64,000 nucleotides of DNA. Origin: Phoronis australis (lineage: Eukaryota > Phoronida > Phoronidae). Below the pieces are notes generated by a model that was given only the letters and a program-made list of their open reading frames with translations, made no database searches and had not been told where the DNA came from. The stretch lies in assembly GCA_002633005.1 (NCBI GenBank), contig NMRA01000520.1, positions 223,111-287,110 of the forward strand. Reading direction: 5' to 3'. The translations under genes and the position numbers were made by a program. Positions within the stretch are counted from its first letter, which is position 1; the number at the start of each line of letters is the position of its first letter. Below are positions 52,401 through 60,413 of the stretch, in pieces.

Positions 52401-53505
52401 CTAGTTTGTAATCGAAAATTCGTTTTTGCTGAAGTCTCAAGTTTTTAATCGTGTTTGTCAATCGAATCCAACAATAATCAAGTGCAAACTTTGACTAGAA
52501 ATTCAAACACCCGACCATACAAAAGTAAATGAAAATATCATGAAAATTTCTAGCTCATATTCCAGAAAAATAGACCCCTTGCCTGCATTCTACTCAAGTT
52601 TTACACCCGTTTGACAAAAAGAAAGGGACTTGTTGCCCAAATTGAATCAACTATTTTTGTGGGCCTTGTACTTTTTGCAAAATACAGGGGAAATTATCTC
52701 ACAGTACATGACACATCCGACACTGACAGTTTTCCTGGTATGACCATGGTATGATTTTGTGTCAATAAAATAAACAAGTACTTTGATAATAGTCAATAGA
52801 TATCACCAATTACACATCATTCGATGCTTAAAAACTTACATTGTACATACCTCTGTTTCCTCTACCCCAGGTCTCTACAATACATCAATTTTCTCTATCC
52901 AACTTCGACATAAATGTTCTGTCTTCGTTCTTATTAATCACCGTTGTGGTATTTATGGGCACTTGTTCTAGCTTAAGAATTTCGACAATAGTTCATGTCT
53001 CCGTTGTGCATGTAAAGTTTCAAAGCTTTTGTTTGTTAAGTGCCATACATTTACATAATTTTCAGCGAAAACATACCATGTGAGGGTTGCTGAAAGTTTC
53101 GAAGAAATTTCTGCTTCATTCTCCACGGCCTTCGAATTCAATACTGACCATGTGGTCGATGGATCCCTTTTACCAGACGACAGTGGAGCGTTGGAGACGA
53201 TAACTCTTAAATTTCACAAACCAGTCAACAATGCCGTCCTGTACTTTGCCGTCGCCACTACGGACTCGCGCGGAAATATGGCAGACGCGTCAAATGTCGT
53301 GTCAGTGGCTATCCGTTACCAGGGCGAAGACGACATCGGTTTGGACGTCGATAAGTGGGCGCCCATAATAGCAGCGTTATGCGGAGTGTTCACTGTGTTA
53401 CTGCTTTTAATGATTGTTGGAATAACATATTACAAACACAAACAGGAATTGAATAAGGTTGCGACCCCTCGTGACATCGATCTAGCTGTTGACACAAGAA
53501 TTTAG
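22476..53505 (+). CDS. CLCA family protein, gene 2, complete (15 coding exons, 953 aa)
   Basis: Complete CLCA (calcium-activated chloride channel regulator) gene. The exon lengths sum to 2862 bp and every junction keeps phase. Residues 1 to about 20 are a signal peptide (MAAMIVELLLFLQLLTMTAS). The CLCA N-domain follows, with YLYRATRQRAYF and the zinc site [15 protein letters not shown] (H160, E161, H164). Cysteines 214 to 255 and the C-S-x-R-x-T-W-D-V-I box lead to a VWA domain with a full MIDAS: D327-S329-S331, T404, D432. Beta-sandwich and FN3-like domains cover about 540-890, a membrane helix about 907-929, then a tail of about 24 residues. Vertebrate CLCAs are zinc-dependent self-cleaving proteins acting at the cell surface on calcium-activated chloride channels; all key residues are present, so the same activity is inferred. 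Length is close to the family norm of about 900-940 residues. It lies 18 kb downstream of gene 1 on the same strand, so the two are tandem duplicates. Confidence 0.93.
22485..22649 (+). CDS. CLCA gene 2 coding exon 1 (signal peptide)
   Basis: Start ATG at 22485; 55 codons, donor GTAAGA, phase 0. It encodes the signal peptide and IKLVNNGYETVVVAIHRTV. A good acceptor (pyrimidine tract then TTTAACAG, ending 22475) lies only 9 bases before the ATG, so transcription starts in an upstream non-coding exon or a leader is trans-spliced. Confidence 0.9.
23261..23714. mobile_element. foldback element, copy 1 (454 bp)
   Basis: It begins CAAGGTACCTAAACTACACG and ends with the reverse complement. Arms of about 200 bp pair around a loop of about 55 bp (near 23465-23520). 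The arms are built from variants of a short unit close to ACGGACTCACAAACACGG. Direct 5-bp duplication AGTAC at 23256-23260 and 23715-23719. No coding capacity, so it is non-autonomous. It lies in intron 1 of CLCA gene 2, so pre-mRNA would contain a long hairpin. Confidence 0.9.
23928..23967 (-). ncRNA. hammerhead ribozyme motif, isolated
   Basis: On the minus strand: GATC, CTGATGA, T, GTCC, AGTTAATC loop, GAC, GAAAC, GTT, GATT. Stem I is GATC/GATT (one wobble), stem II GTC/GAC, stem III the palindrome ACGT, with predicted cleavage after the second T of GTT. It has the same layout as the Penelope-like motifs but a different sequence family. No RT is recognised next to it, so it is probably a non-autonomous or decayed Penelope-like copy in intron 1 of CLCA gene 2. 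Confidence 0.6.
25567..25864 (+). CDS. CLCA gene 2 exon 2 (CLCA N-domain)
   Basis: 298 bp, acceptor TTATAG, donor GTTCGT, phase 0 to 1. It encodes NMFIDASEYLYRATRQRAYF, RSVTILIPDTW and CGQPGHYIHLTPRFILDPLG, all typical of the CLCA N-terminus. Confidence 0.92.
26420..26562 (+). CDS. CLCA gene 2 exon 3 (HExxH metalloprotease motif)
   Basis: 143 bp, acceptor CCAAAAG (weak tract), donor GTAGGA. It encodes [20 protein letters not shown], the zinc-binding signature of CLCA self-cleaving proteases. Confidence 0.92.
27882..28025 (+). CDS. CLCA gene 2 exon 4 (cysteine-containing N-domain end)
   Basis: 144 bp, phase 0 to 0, acceptor CACTGCAG, donor GTACTT. The correct frame reads GVLLNRKTRQLCEIDKRTSL, then PTDSCRFFANSITNQVTASV and MNMQHLEQ. 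Longer open frames overlap it in the two other frames but do not fit the family. Confidence 0.85.
28026..30729 (+). other. CLCA gene 2 intron 4
   Basis: No gene seen. The 138-codon plus frame at 28635-29051 has no domain signature. It contains a perfect 31-bp tandem duplication at 29535-29596. Confidence 0.6.
29535..29596 (+). repeat. 31-bp tandem duplication
   Basis: TTGCTTTCATAGCTTAGTCC plus CCAAGCCTCGG occurs twice back to back with no mismatch, which suggests a recent event or an assembly artefact. Confidence 0.95.
30730..30987 (+). CDS. CLCA gene 2 exon 5 (VWA start, MIDAS DxSxS)
   Basis: 258 bp, phase 0 to 0, acceptor ACCTAG, donor GTAAGT. It encodes VARFCESDGS, HNAEAPNKHNKMCSNRGTWD and KIVLVLDISGSMSML, the last being the metal-binding loop of the VWA domain. 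Confidence 0.93.
31901..31990 (-). repeat. dispersed repeat B, copy 1
   Basis: CTGACCAATCAGAAACGCAG, CATTCTTGACACAC, AAGCCGCCATTTTACCCGAC and a short palindrome ACCCG..CGGGT. It is the inverted counterpart of 60251-60340, in intron 5 of CLCA gene 2. Confidence 0.75.
32142..32213 (+). tRNA. tRNA-like sequence, probably a tRNA-derived SINE head or pseudogene
   Basis: 72 nt can fold as a cloverleaf: acceptor TCCTCAG with TTGGGGA (wobbles included), D arm GCTC-AGTGGT-GAGC, anticodon arm CTAGA-CCGGCAA-TCTAG, T arm CTGTG-GTTCGATTC-CCAG with one mismatch. A-box-like AGCTCAGTGGTGAGCG and B-box GGTTCGATTCC are clear. Oddities argue against a working tRNA: three bases between D and anticodon stems and C instead of U before the putative anticodon GGC (alanine). 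Its place inside a repeat-rich intron suggests a SINE. Confidence 0.5.
33615..33670. repeat. imperfect palindrome with TGACGTCA in the loop
   Basis: ACCTGG..GGGCCTCACAAGC pairs with GCTTGTGAAGGCCC..AGGT; the 14-bp centre holds TGACGTCA, a CRE-like palindrome. It lies in intron 5 of CLCA gene 2 and may be a transposon end. Confidence 0.4.
33794..33794. other. ambiguous base
   Basis: A single N within intron 5. No coding effect. Confidence 0.95.
34868..35030 (-). repeat. dispersed repeat A, copy 2
   Basis: Inverted relative to 19335-19479, sharing TACTCTTTGTAGTTGATTAC, TCTAATTAG, ATCATATAATAAATTAATTA and CTCTCCATC blocks with small indels. Confidence 0.7.
35554..35642 (+). CDS. possible exon of TIR element ORF (basic N-terminus)
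   Basis: ATG at 35554, 29 codons plus two bases, then donor GTGAGA. It reads MPAAVPKKRTRGAFCAAEKP and so on, with a KKRTR cluster resembling a nuclear signal. It might be the first exon of the element's protein. Evidence is limited to the open frame, donor and position inside the TIRs. Confidence 0.3.
36863..37023 (+). CDS. possible exon of TIR element ORF, runs into gap
   Basis: Acceptor TTTCAG; an open frame reads KVVDLHEKVSQVGMPKSLHP, then AVPIVPVTVEGIVSGAVGLG, and is still open at the gap. No family recognised. Confidence 0.3.
37024..37957. other. assembly gap (934 N) in intron 5
   Basis: A run of N within the TIR element. Frames computed across it are not real. Confidence 0.99.
38613..38849 (+). 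CDS. CLCA gene 2 exon 6 (VWA, MIDAS threonine)
   Basis: 237 bp, phase 0 to 0, acceptor AACTAG, donor GTAAGC. It encodes GKPVQRFYQLKQAFSKFIQD, EVGVVTFNYRANPNTPLV and GGSTAIALGIEKAME. Confidence 0.9.
38998..41840. mobile_element. DNA-transposon-like element with long inverted repeats and decayed ORF
   Basis: Outer ends GCAGGCTTTCAAG (39003) and CTTGAAAGCCTGC (41822) are inverted. Inner blocks also match in inverse: about 39225-39620 against about 41340-41660, sharing TTGGAGAG.CAGCAGGAC, CACTTTTGAGT, TTTAATTAAA, GTGCAACAT.CATTTCAA and GTTATTA.TAAG.CACC. TCCTACTTTT repeats flank both ends in the same direction. The centre holds a broken ORF (39640-40620). It sits in intron 6 of CLCA gene 2. No clear target duplication, and the family is unassigned. 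Confidence 0.65.
39640..40620 (+). pseudogene. decayed multi-copy invertebrate ORF (EADTR / LHAFTGCDYT type)
   Basis: Fragments in shifting frames read FLTEDWSRYFY, REVYFGVTGEYTRHF, then EAET*VILRMIEVH with TGA in place of the arginine of EADTR, and DVIRASDTNILVLLLHHVHW. A further frame change gives LHAFTGCDYTCSFVRKGKNR, then LEASKGSSIPPCEAEPALL and WDNVDGEFGIIWFSGERMPP. From memory this is an uncharacterised family repeated in many cnidarian and mollusc genomes, probably transposon-borne. At least one stop and two frameshifts rule out a full-length product. Confidence 0.7.
42861..43056 (+). CDS. CLCA gene 2 exon 7 (VWA, MIDAS aspartate)
   Basis: 196 bp, phase 0 to 1, acceptor TTGCAG, donor GTAAGG. 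It encodes MLGAGDLTGSKLLVMTDGAE and DALGFGLEASEKVESLATTT. Confidence 0.92.
43057..43979 (+). other. CLCA gene 2 intron 7
   Basis: No additional coding sequence recognised; the stop-free frames continue the exon or are short chance frames. Confidence 0.6.
43980..44077 (+). CDS. CLCA gene 2 exon 8 (VWA end)
   Basis: 98 bp, acceptor GTTCAG. It continues TTTG with GQVFYYSESLQSTALDRALA, as in CLCA proteins (TGGxxFY). The donor GTGGCT is weak; reading through it stays open for a short stretch, so alternative 3' ends are possible. Confidence 0.82.
44319..44444 (+). CDS. CLCA gene 2 exon 9
   Basis: 126 bp, phase 0 to 0, acceptor TTTTAG, donor GTAAGT. It encodes VACYTAQFTNASNVHEGIVN and FLGKDTKFIISCPEGSKFN, the first strands after the VWA domain. 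Confidence 0.85.
44445..46265 (+). other. CLCA gene 2 intron 9
   Basis: No gene recognised. It ends in a TTG/GTT-rich simple repeat (46105-46230). Confidence 0.6.
46105..46230 (+). repeat. degenerate GTT trinucleotide repeat
   Basis: GTTGTTGTTGTCATTGTCGTT-type units over about 125 bp, just upstream of CLCA exon 10. The apparent leucine-rich frame here is a repeat artefact. Confidence 0.85.
46266..46370 (+). CDS. CLCA gene 2 exon 10
   Basis: 105 bp, phase 0 to 0, acceptor CACCAG, donor GTATGT. VTLTSPSGKSYRYADKEYEH and onward. It is equivalent to gene 1 exon 163-267, with identical length and phase. Confidence 0.9.
47702..47878 (+). CDS. CLCA gene 2 exon 11
   Basis: 177 bp, phase 0 to 0, acceptor TTACGGTAG, donor GTGAGT. 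VGNWTYRISTTDDLGKDVKN to IILYVD. It corresponds to the first two thirds of gene 1 exon 708-978. Confidence 0.88.
48093..48195 (+). CDS. CLCA gene 2 exon 12
   Basis: 103 bp, phase 0 to 1, acceptor CCTTAG, donor GTAAGT. ISQGQAPVINATVKAIVDRP to LSLKDNGCG. It is the last third of gene 1 exon 708-978. An ambiguous base and a C run follow at 48204. Confidence 0.88.
48204..48222 (+). repeat. C-rich run with an ambiguous base
   Basis: N followed by about 10 C, T, then 5 C, immediately after the exon 12 donor. The N probably reflects an uncertain homopolymer length. Confidence 0.9.
48223..50317 (+). other. CLCA gene 2 intron 12
   Basis: No coding sequence or classified repeat recognised. Confidence 0.5.
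50318..50479 (+). CDS. CLCA gene 2 exon 13
   Basis: 162 bp, phase 1 to 1, acceptor CAACAG, donor GTAAAT. GADSQEDDGVYSIYFTGIVS and GGGNSGAFVIWQ, the GADxxxDDGxYS segment of CLCA proteins. Confidence 0.9.
51881..52090 (+). CDS. CLCA gene 2 exon 14
   Basis: 210 bp, phase 1 to 1, acceptor TTGCAG, donor GTATGC. It contains FTRTTIAGAFTVRSY, DPYPPSRITDLIIV and TLSFTAPGDDLDNGR. Confidence 0.92.
53066..53505 (+). CDS. CLCA gene 2 exon 15 (FN3-like end, membrane helix, stop)
   Basis: 440 bp, acceptor TTTCAG, stop TAG at 53503-53505. AKTYHVRVAESFEEISASFS to ATTDSRGNMADASNVV, then WAPIIAALCGVFTVLLLLMI as the membrane helix and YKHKQELNKVATPRDIDL in the tail. There is no intron where gene 1 has one (3594/4281). 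Confidence 0.92.
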
Positions 53506-55868
53506 CTCTTTTCCATTAACCAACATTTAGTAGAGCGCGAACAATCAGTAAAATGTGCTTAGTTTTATGTATATGACTTTGAAGTCAATAATAGGTTGCT
53601 ATGGGAGACATTTGTGCCGAATTTTTCAAATTGGGATTCGTTTTTGAAAACCAATCAACTAATGTGAATAATTCATTTGTTTAACTACATTGAGTCCGTT
53701 GCTGCTTTTAATAACAGTCATTGGTTGTGCCAACATGTTTTTTTCTTCCAAACTAAATCGCATATTTGCATCTCACCCTATATCTACCTCCTTGAGCGTC
53801 ACAGAATTTGTCATACAGAAAACTTGTATATGTCTGGCATAAGTAGGACCCCCATTTGATTTGGACAAAGTTCCATGCTACGTTTGTTCTGCAAGACCTG
53901 TAGATGCTCTTTGGTTCACTCGGCCATTCAGAGAAGTGTGATATTCCTTACTGGGGTTAATTCTCTCAGATATGTTTGATCCAATCAATTTGTTCTTTAT
54001 TTGTTTCTAGTAATGAGACGCGTGTACATGTACATGTAGCTGCTTATTTTGGAACTTGTCCGTCTTCTCCTGCGCCCGTGATGGCGTTCCACTATTTTGT
54101 CAGTTTTTGATGCCCGCTTAGAAACCACTCGAACGGTCCATGGAAAATGTGGATAAGCTCCATCCTAGCGGGAAAAGATGGATGACGTCAGAAGGCTGCA
54201 ACCCCTGCAGAATTTCTTAATCACTGAATTTTGACAAAGCCATTTTGATTGTCTTGTGGAGTCATTATTTCATCTTTGCAAACATGTCAGATGTGGCCCG
54301 ATATCAACGATTCCACAACAGGTCTTCGTTTAAGGGCAGGTTTGCCACTCTACATGTTAAACCCGATAAAAGGTCACGCCTAAGAGCCTGCGCGCCAATG
54401 TTCAAATTTTCATAACGCAGTATCATCTTCGTGTTGGTGTCCATTCTTTTTTCTTCAAAACGCAAATACACTGTATGATTTATTAAAATGTTGTCACCTG
54501 CTAGATTTTGGGTGAATCCAACAAATATTGGTTGAATTTAATCCTAGAAATTGGTATTCCTCTTGAGAGCTTCAGGTTTTAAAATTACACCATAAGCAAG
54601 ATAATTTTAGGTCATTGTTCAAGATTATTCAAAACAAGGCATTTTCAAAGTAAAGTTATACACTGAGGCTTTGCTGTTTTAGTTCGATCAGGTGGTCAAT
54701 TTGACACTTTTCGTCGCATCTGCCTTATTTGAATATGATGAGATGTGTTGTTGAAGGTAATTTTGGCGGTGATATTATACGCAAATAACGTTATCTTCTA
54801 CAAAAATGAGGCTGAATATTATTCAGGGAATGATTGAACTACAAATTTCAAGGTGCGCAGCTTTTCTCGTATTCAGTCACGACGCTTTTTCTCAGACAAG
54901 TTGTCGCGACCGCTATTCTCTGTCTGCTGACTCTTCACATGTGTGGTCGATAGCTTCAACAATACAATCACGAGGTGCATCAGGCAGTCTGGAAAATATT
55001 GATCTGCCATTGCTGTTCAGTCATTCATTTTTTTTTTCTTTTTTTCGTTTCAATTATCCCTTGCCCCATCATCAGCAGCCGACTGTTTCGTCTCCTCTCT
55101 CTATAAAGTTAGTAACGTGTACACTGTATGTCCGTGCATTATGGCCGAAGACTGAGACCCTTCAGCAATCAAACGATGTTTACATTCTTGGGCACGAAAA
55201 GAGAAAAGAAAACGAGCGGGAAAAAGAGTCAAAGGGGTGGGAGAAGTTGACACTTGTGTTAGAGACAAAGCTCCAATAATATTCGTCGAAATGATTGGCG
55301 TTGACTAAGAATTAATGTTAAATTCAGAAATTGTGATTCTGAAAGCTTGCCGATGCTAAACCCTTGTATGAGACATTTATATCATTCACATTTTGGTTTA
55401 ACCACTCAAACAGCGAAGAACAAAAAGTGCGTACACTGTACACTGTGCATGTACACTGTATAGAATCACAAGACCAGTACTGAAGGACGATAGCCATTGG
55501 TTACTCTCCATCAAAGGGGAATCGATAATTTCAGTTTGACATGAACACAAGTCAGTGAACCCATGAGTCAAAGAAATTTGAAAACAGTTCAATGCTGTAG
55601 CAATGCTTTATGTTACAAATGTGAAGGTTTTTCCACCATTTCTCAGACAGTTTGGAGTTATGCACCGGATTTAATTTCAAGTTTTCTTCTTATACAGCTG
55701 AAATGTAAAACAAACACGAATAGTTTTCTACATGAACTTCGTGCTGAGTGTCATTATAGTAGTATTTATTTATTTATTATAGTGACTTGTACAATTGAAT
55801 CAAACTGTTTTAGGTATAACATTCGTAAGAAAGATAAGTACCCAGCCCAGTTGGGCTTATTAGTCACT
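53506..55868. other. CLCA gene 2 downstream region
   Basis: 3' UTR and intergenic DNA. A plus frame of 157 codons (54806-55279) has low-complexity Ser/Phe and Lys/Glu stretches and no domain; I do not call it a gene. No AATAAA was found close after the stop. Confidence 0.5.
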
Positions 55869-57786
55869 TTAACCACACAACTCAGATGTAGACCTGCCAT
55901 AAATGCGTCGGTTTCTAAGTTCAAAAGCAGACTTGATATATTTGGCAAATTGCCTAGGGAAATACTGAAATAGCAGTCTTAACGTATCTAATCTACTGAA
56001 ATCTACAAAGTTCGGGATTTGAAGAGAAACATTATTAAACAGAATAAACCTCCGTGAGTTATAAAGAGAACAATCAAACACAAAGTGTAGCTCATCCTCC
56101 ACAGAGCCAGAGTCACAACACAAGCAAAGTCTTTCACTTACAGGAGTGTTTACATAACGACCAGTTTCCAAGTGCAATGGGAGATTTCCTGCTCTAAGCT
56201 GAGCCAGAAGAGACCGCTCGGAACGAGATAAATTAATCTTTACATACGGCTCAGTTAAAAACTGTAAAATGTAGGTTCTTAACTTGAGTTTAGTTACAAC
56301 AGATTCAGCCCACGCATGTTTCGCGTATTCAAAAAGTTTGTTTCTGGCATCTATTATGTTACAAGTAGTCAACTTTTGAAAACAGGATTGCATGCCAGTT
56401 ATGTTAAGCAAATTTTTGATTCCGTCTATCCAACCCTTTCTACCAACAGAGTATTCCCATAGAAATGCCTTCTTCAGTAACCTATCACCACCGGTGGTTA
56501 CTAGTTTGTTCCAAAGACACAGCATATTCAATTTAAATCAATTCCCGGTGGAGTTCCCCCCCATATCGCCACTAACAGCACGAGTGGCTTTAAATCGGTT
56601 GACCCCTAAATAAAAACGGATCGCTCTGTTTTGGATATTTCAAAATTTTCGTAACCCAAAACAGATGATCCGTAATCCAAAATTGGTTCCACACACGACA
56701 TAATTAATGTTTAAAATGTTTGGAATCCCAGATTCTTGTTATCACGGAATGTTGAGCATATCTTACCTAACGCTCTACCAAAAGCTTCAGATAACGTATT
56801 CAATTTTTTTTTTTGAAGTCAAGGTGTTGATCAAGAATACAGCCTAAATATTTGTATGAGGATTTATAACTGATGACACTGTTCAAAATAAATTCAAAAT
56901 TGCTTCTAGGCATAGACTTAGCTCGAAAATGGACAACATTAGTTTTTGCCATGTTCACAACCATTCTCCACTTTTTACACCAGTTGTTTAAAACCTTTAA
57001 CATATAGTGTACGTCATTTTCATTCTCAGACAAAAGTGCAATATTGTTGGCATAAAGAAGCACTGAAATAATGTTCGGACCACATTGGACACCTTTACCC
57101 ATTTTTTAATATCCAGAGCTAAGTCATTTATATATAATGCAAAGAGTGTCGGTGATAAAACGTCCCCCAGACGGATACCATTTTCAGGAGTAAACCAACC
57201 ACTATACAGAGTGCCATTTAATCGTATACAGTTCAACGGACATCTGTAAATCATACGAATTGCATCATACATTCTACCATTAATATTATTTTGTACTAAT
57301 TTATAAAACAGAAGTTCATGGTTTGTCCAGTCAAAAGCTTTTTTCATGTCCATAAATGTCACAATTGTGGAATGGTTAGACGACTTTCTTGTTTGAATAA
57401 TTGATGACAGGACATATTAAGTGATCAATACAAGACCGTTGGCTTCGAAAATAATTTTGCTCGTCAACTAAAATGTTGTTCTGTTCACAGAAACCCAAAA
57501 TTCTATTATTCAACACAGCACTGAAGATTTTATAAATATAGGAAAGAAGACTAATCCCACGGTAGTTCAAGGGTAACATAGGGTCGTCTGTAGAATTCTT
57601 AGGTATCGTGATTATAATTGCCTTATACCAGTTTGAAGGCATTAGTCCATGTTTAAAAGATTCATTGAACAATTGGGTTACAAAAACAACAATAGTTTTG
57701 AATTTTAACACCTCATACGGTAAACAGTGTACAGTAATAGCCGATATTAAAGAAGCTCTGAACGCGATAAACAGAGTAAATTGCAA
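55869..57786 (-). mobile_element. decayed non-LTR retrotransposon (LINE), minus strand
   Basis: Four minus-strand frames lie in order. 57786-57376 has NYRGISLLSYIYKIFSAVLN and SQRSCIDHL (RT fingers). 57362-56997 has FMDMKKAFDWTNHELLFYKL and IRLGDVLSPTLFALYINDL (motifs A and B). 57102-56800 has LLYANNIALLSE, motif C with YADD changed to YANN, and WCKKWRMVVNMAKTNVVHF. 56531-55869 has the C-terminal LCLCCDSGSVEDELHFVFDC, a Cys/His cluster common in LINE ORF2 tails. Overlapping or gapped frames show frameshifts, and both palm aspartates of YADD are lost, so it cannot be active. The endonuclease domain is missing (5' truncation). The clade is not assigned. Confidence 0.85.
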
Positions 57787-58052
57787 TATTGAATGTAGTT
57801 CTCTGACACTGAAGCAGAATTCAACCTGCTCGCGAGGGGTTTTAAGGGTTTGTTCGTAAAAAAATTAATTTATGTTGTTATCAAAGCATTTTCTTTCAAT
57901 TTCAAATTTCAAAAAGACCAGTCAAGTAATCGCCACTTCGTCAATTTTTCTCTCACAAGACACTTTCTCTTATATGGAAAATGTTACCTTTGACCTCAAG
58001 CGACTTCACGCAACTGACTGCCACGTATGCCTGCATCAATCACAAGTGGAAG

Positions 58053-58511
58053 CAAGGTACCTAAACTACATGTACACGGTTAAAGGACTCATAAACACGG
58101 TCACGGACGCATGAACACGACTCACGTACCTGCAAACACCGTCCACTGACTCACAAATACTGGAACGGACTCACAAAACACGATCCAGAGTACATCCAAA
58201 TACACGGGACACGGACTCGCATTTACGAAGAAACACGGTTAACGGACCACCAAACACGGTTTACGGACAAAATGTAGATGTCAGCTGACCCAGGAAGGCG
58301 GTGAGTTCGTGACCCGTGTTTGGTGGTCCGTTAACCGCGTTTCCTCGTGAATATGAGTCCGTGTCCCGTGTATTTGGGTGAATGGATCGTGTTTTGTGAG
58401 TCCGTTCCAGTCTTTGTGAGTCAGTGGACGGTGTTTGCAGGTACGTGAGTCGTGTTCATGCGTGCATGACCGAGCTTATGAGTCCGTTAACCGTGTAGTT
58501 TACGTACCTTG
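58053..58511. mobile_element. foldback element, copy 2 (459 bp)
   Basis: Same termini and arm structure as 23261-23714, with 5-bp duplication GGAAG at 58048-58052 and 58512-58516. Its loop (TTACGGACAAAATGTAGATG and onward) is the reverse complement of the copy 1 loop, so the two copies are inserted in opposite orientation. It lies just beyond the 5' end of the decayed LINE. Confidence 0.9.
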
Positions 58512-58516
58512 GGAAG

Positions 58517-60250
58517 GGAGAATCTCAAGGGTAACGAAAGAATTTTTCCTTCGCGCGTATTTCAGAAATCCTGATTTTTGCAATTTTTTCTAGAAAGTTC
58601 TCACAAGGGAAAGTGAATTGCTCTGTACTAGGCGCTGCAGGGTGGTACTTTGGTCAGGAATTGTTTAAAAGATACATGTATATATGGTCATGAATAATTT
58701 TTTCGTCGGATTTGCAACTATTCGCCAATGATATACAGTTGTGTATTACGGTATGCATTTGGGCCGCTCATGAATGGTACTTTAGAACAATACGAGTTTC
58801 GTCGCATGGGAGAACATGTATTTAGAAGTGTTGTTCCAGGCTCTCAGTCAAAGGGTCTGAATCTCTAAAACATCAAGAACTGAGAATTAGCATTGAATTT
58901 CCAAATACATTCAATTTTTAAAACTGATTCTTGCACTTTTCAGTGTCCATAAACACACGCACAAGTTTATGTTTACATGAGAATCAAGAACACTGTTAAC
59001 ATTTGCAGATTCTTTTCTGCATCATTCCGATTAAGAAAGACAGTTCACAATGCGTCACGACCCACCATAAGGGTGATAAATTATCATTACAACCTCCCGG
59101 TGCCGTCACAATGGTCCGTCATGGAGTGACGGGGATATGCACGTTGTCCTAACTGACCTATCCCTTCCTTCGAAAAGTCACGTGACACCCGACAAACAAG
59201 ATTCAAAGGCAAATATACTGACGCTGAACGACGTTCCAGCTGGAATCGATGAGTGTTTTTTATATAATCGCTTTTAGCTGAGAATCGTACGTTCATGAGG
59301 TTAGAATTTGTAAAGGCCATTTTGAAAAATAAGTGTTCGTGGAAAAGTATTTCGGAGCCAGAGAAAATCCGAAGAACCCAAACGGTTCACCTACAGCTGA
59401 CAAATGACAAGGTCACTGATGCGATATGTTTATGTCATGCTATGTACCTTAAAGTCGTAATTATATGTACGATGTCATAGATTTCAGGATATTTTGAACA
59501 AAATCAGTGAAGATTCACCGGTACTTTCATTCTGCCCTCTGCTTAATTCCGCCAAATTAAAATTAGGTCACAAGATGGGATTCCCCGAGTAAAGTAGGTC
59601 GAGTCAACGGCACTGTTAATGCTTTTCTAATCTTCAAACAAAATAGTTTGATCAAAAATCTCAGGTTCATAGTTCAGGTACACACTCATTGTATCCTCTA
59701 GGAAAGCAGTTAGCACCGGTTGGTCTAGGGCTGTGTCTAAGTCAAATAAATACATGGACTTGGCAGTAATAGTGGTGCCACTAGAAAAATTTGTTGCATC
59801 TTGTTCCCAGGCTGAGCTCAGTGTAAGAAGTCTTCCCAGCAAAACTTGAAAATGGTCTCACAAAAACTGTAAAAACTACGAGCTTGCTTCATCAATCCAA
59901 AATCGAGAATGTTGTGTGGATATTGCCTACCTTATGCCTCCCTGTGATATTCAGTAAATGCTGACCGTAATGCCCAATGGTGATGATTTTCAATATTTGA
60001 AAATATTTAGTCAGTACCTTGGAACAAATTTATTTGTGTTTAGCCTTCAAGTAATCAAGTAGCATTGCCAAAAGCAGTTGTTCCTGTGGTCGTCCACACA
60101 GTACATGTATTATAGATCGTTTACACCGAAAAGTGACAGGATATTCTTCTTGGGTTGCATAACGACTGTCAGAATTACACACACCATAGCAATTATACCG
60201 CTTCATCATTTTTATCGCACAATTTCTTGAGCTATAGACTAAAATAAGCT
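58517..60250. other. intergenic, no gene recognised
   Basis: A minus-strand frame at 59627-59842 (71 codons, acidic, FDLDTALDQPVLTAFLED) looks protein-like but has no family I recognise and no clear splice context. It could be a transposon fragment. Confidence 0.4.
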
Positions 60251-60340
60251 TTACCCGACAAAGTGTTGTTTGTCGGGTAAAATGGCGGCTTGGAAACGCA
60301 GACGAATGTGTGTCAAGAATGCTGATTTCTGATTGGTCAG
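60251..60340 (+). repeat. dispersed repeat B, copy 2
   Basis: Starts with the hairpin TACCCGACA..TGTCGGGTA, then AAATGGCGGCTT, GTGTGTCAAGAATGCTG and TTTCTGATTGGTCAG. It matches 31901-31990 in inverse orientation and lies next to the tRNA/hammerhead pair. Confidence 0.75.
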
Positions 60341-60413
60341 GTAAACTAACACAGACAACTATTATTAAAATCTCTTGGTCTGTTTACACCGACTTCTTGT
60401 CTATTAACATTGT

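Noticed and set aside
54806-55279. A 157-codon plus frame downstream of CLCA gene 2
   Set aside because: Low-complexity composition from T-rich and A-rich DNA, no domain, no splice or homology support.
55563-55973. A 136-codon plus frame at the LINE 3' end
   Set aside because: It overlaps the antisense of the LINE C-terminus and shows no family motif.
59627-59842. An acidic 71-codon minus frame
   Set aside because: It looks protein-like but I recognise no family and see no supporting exons; mentioned only in the intergenic note.
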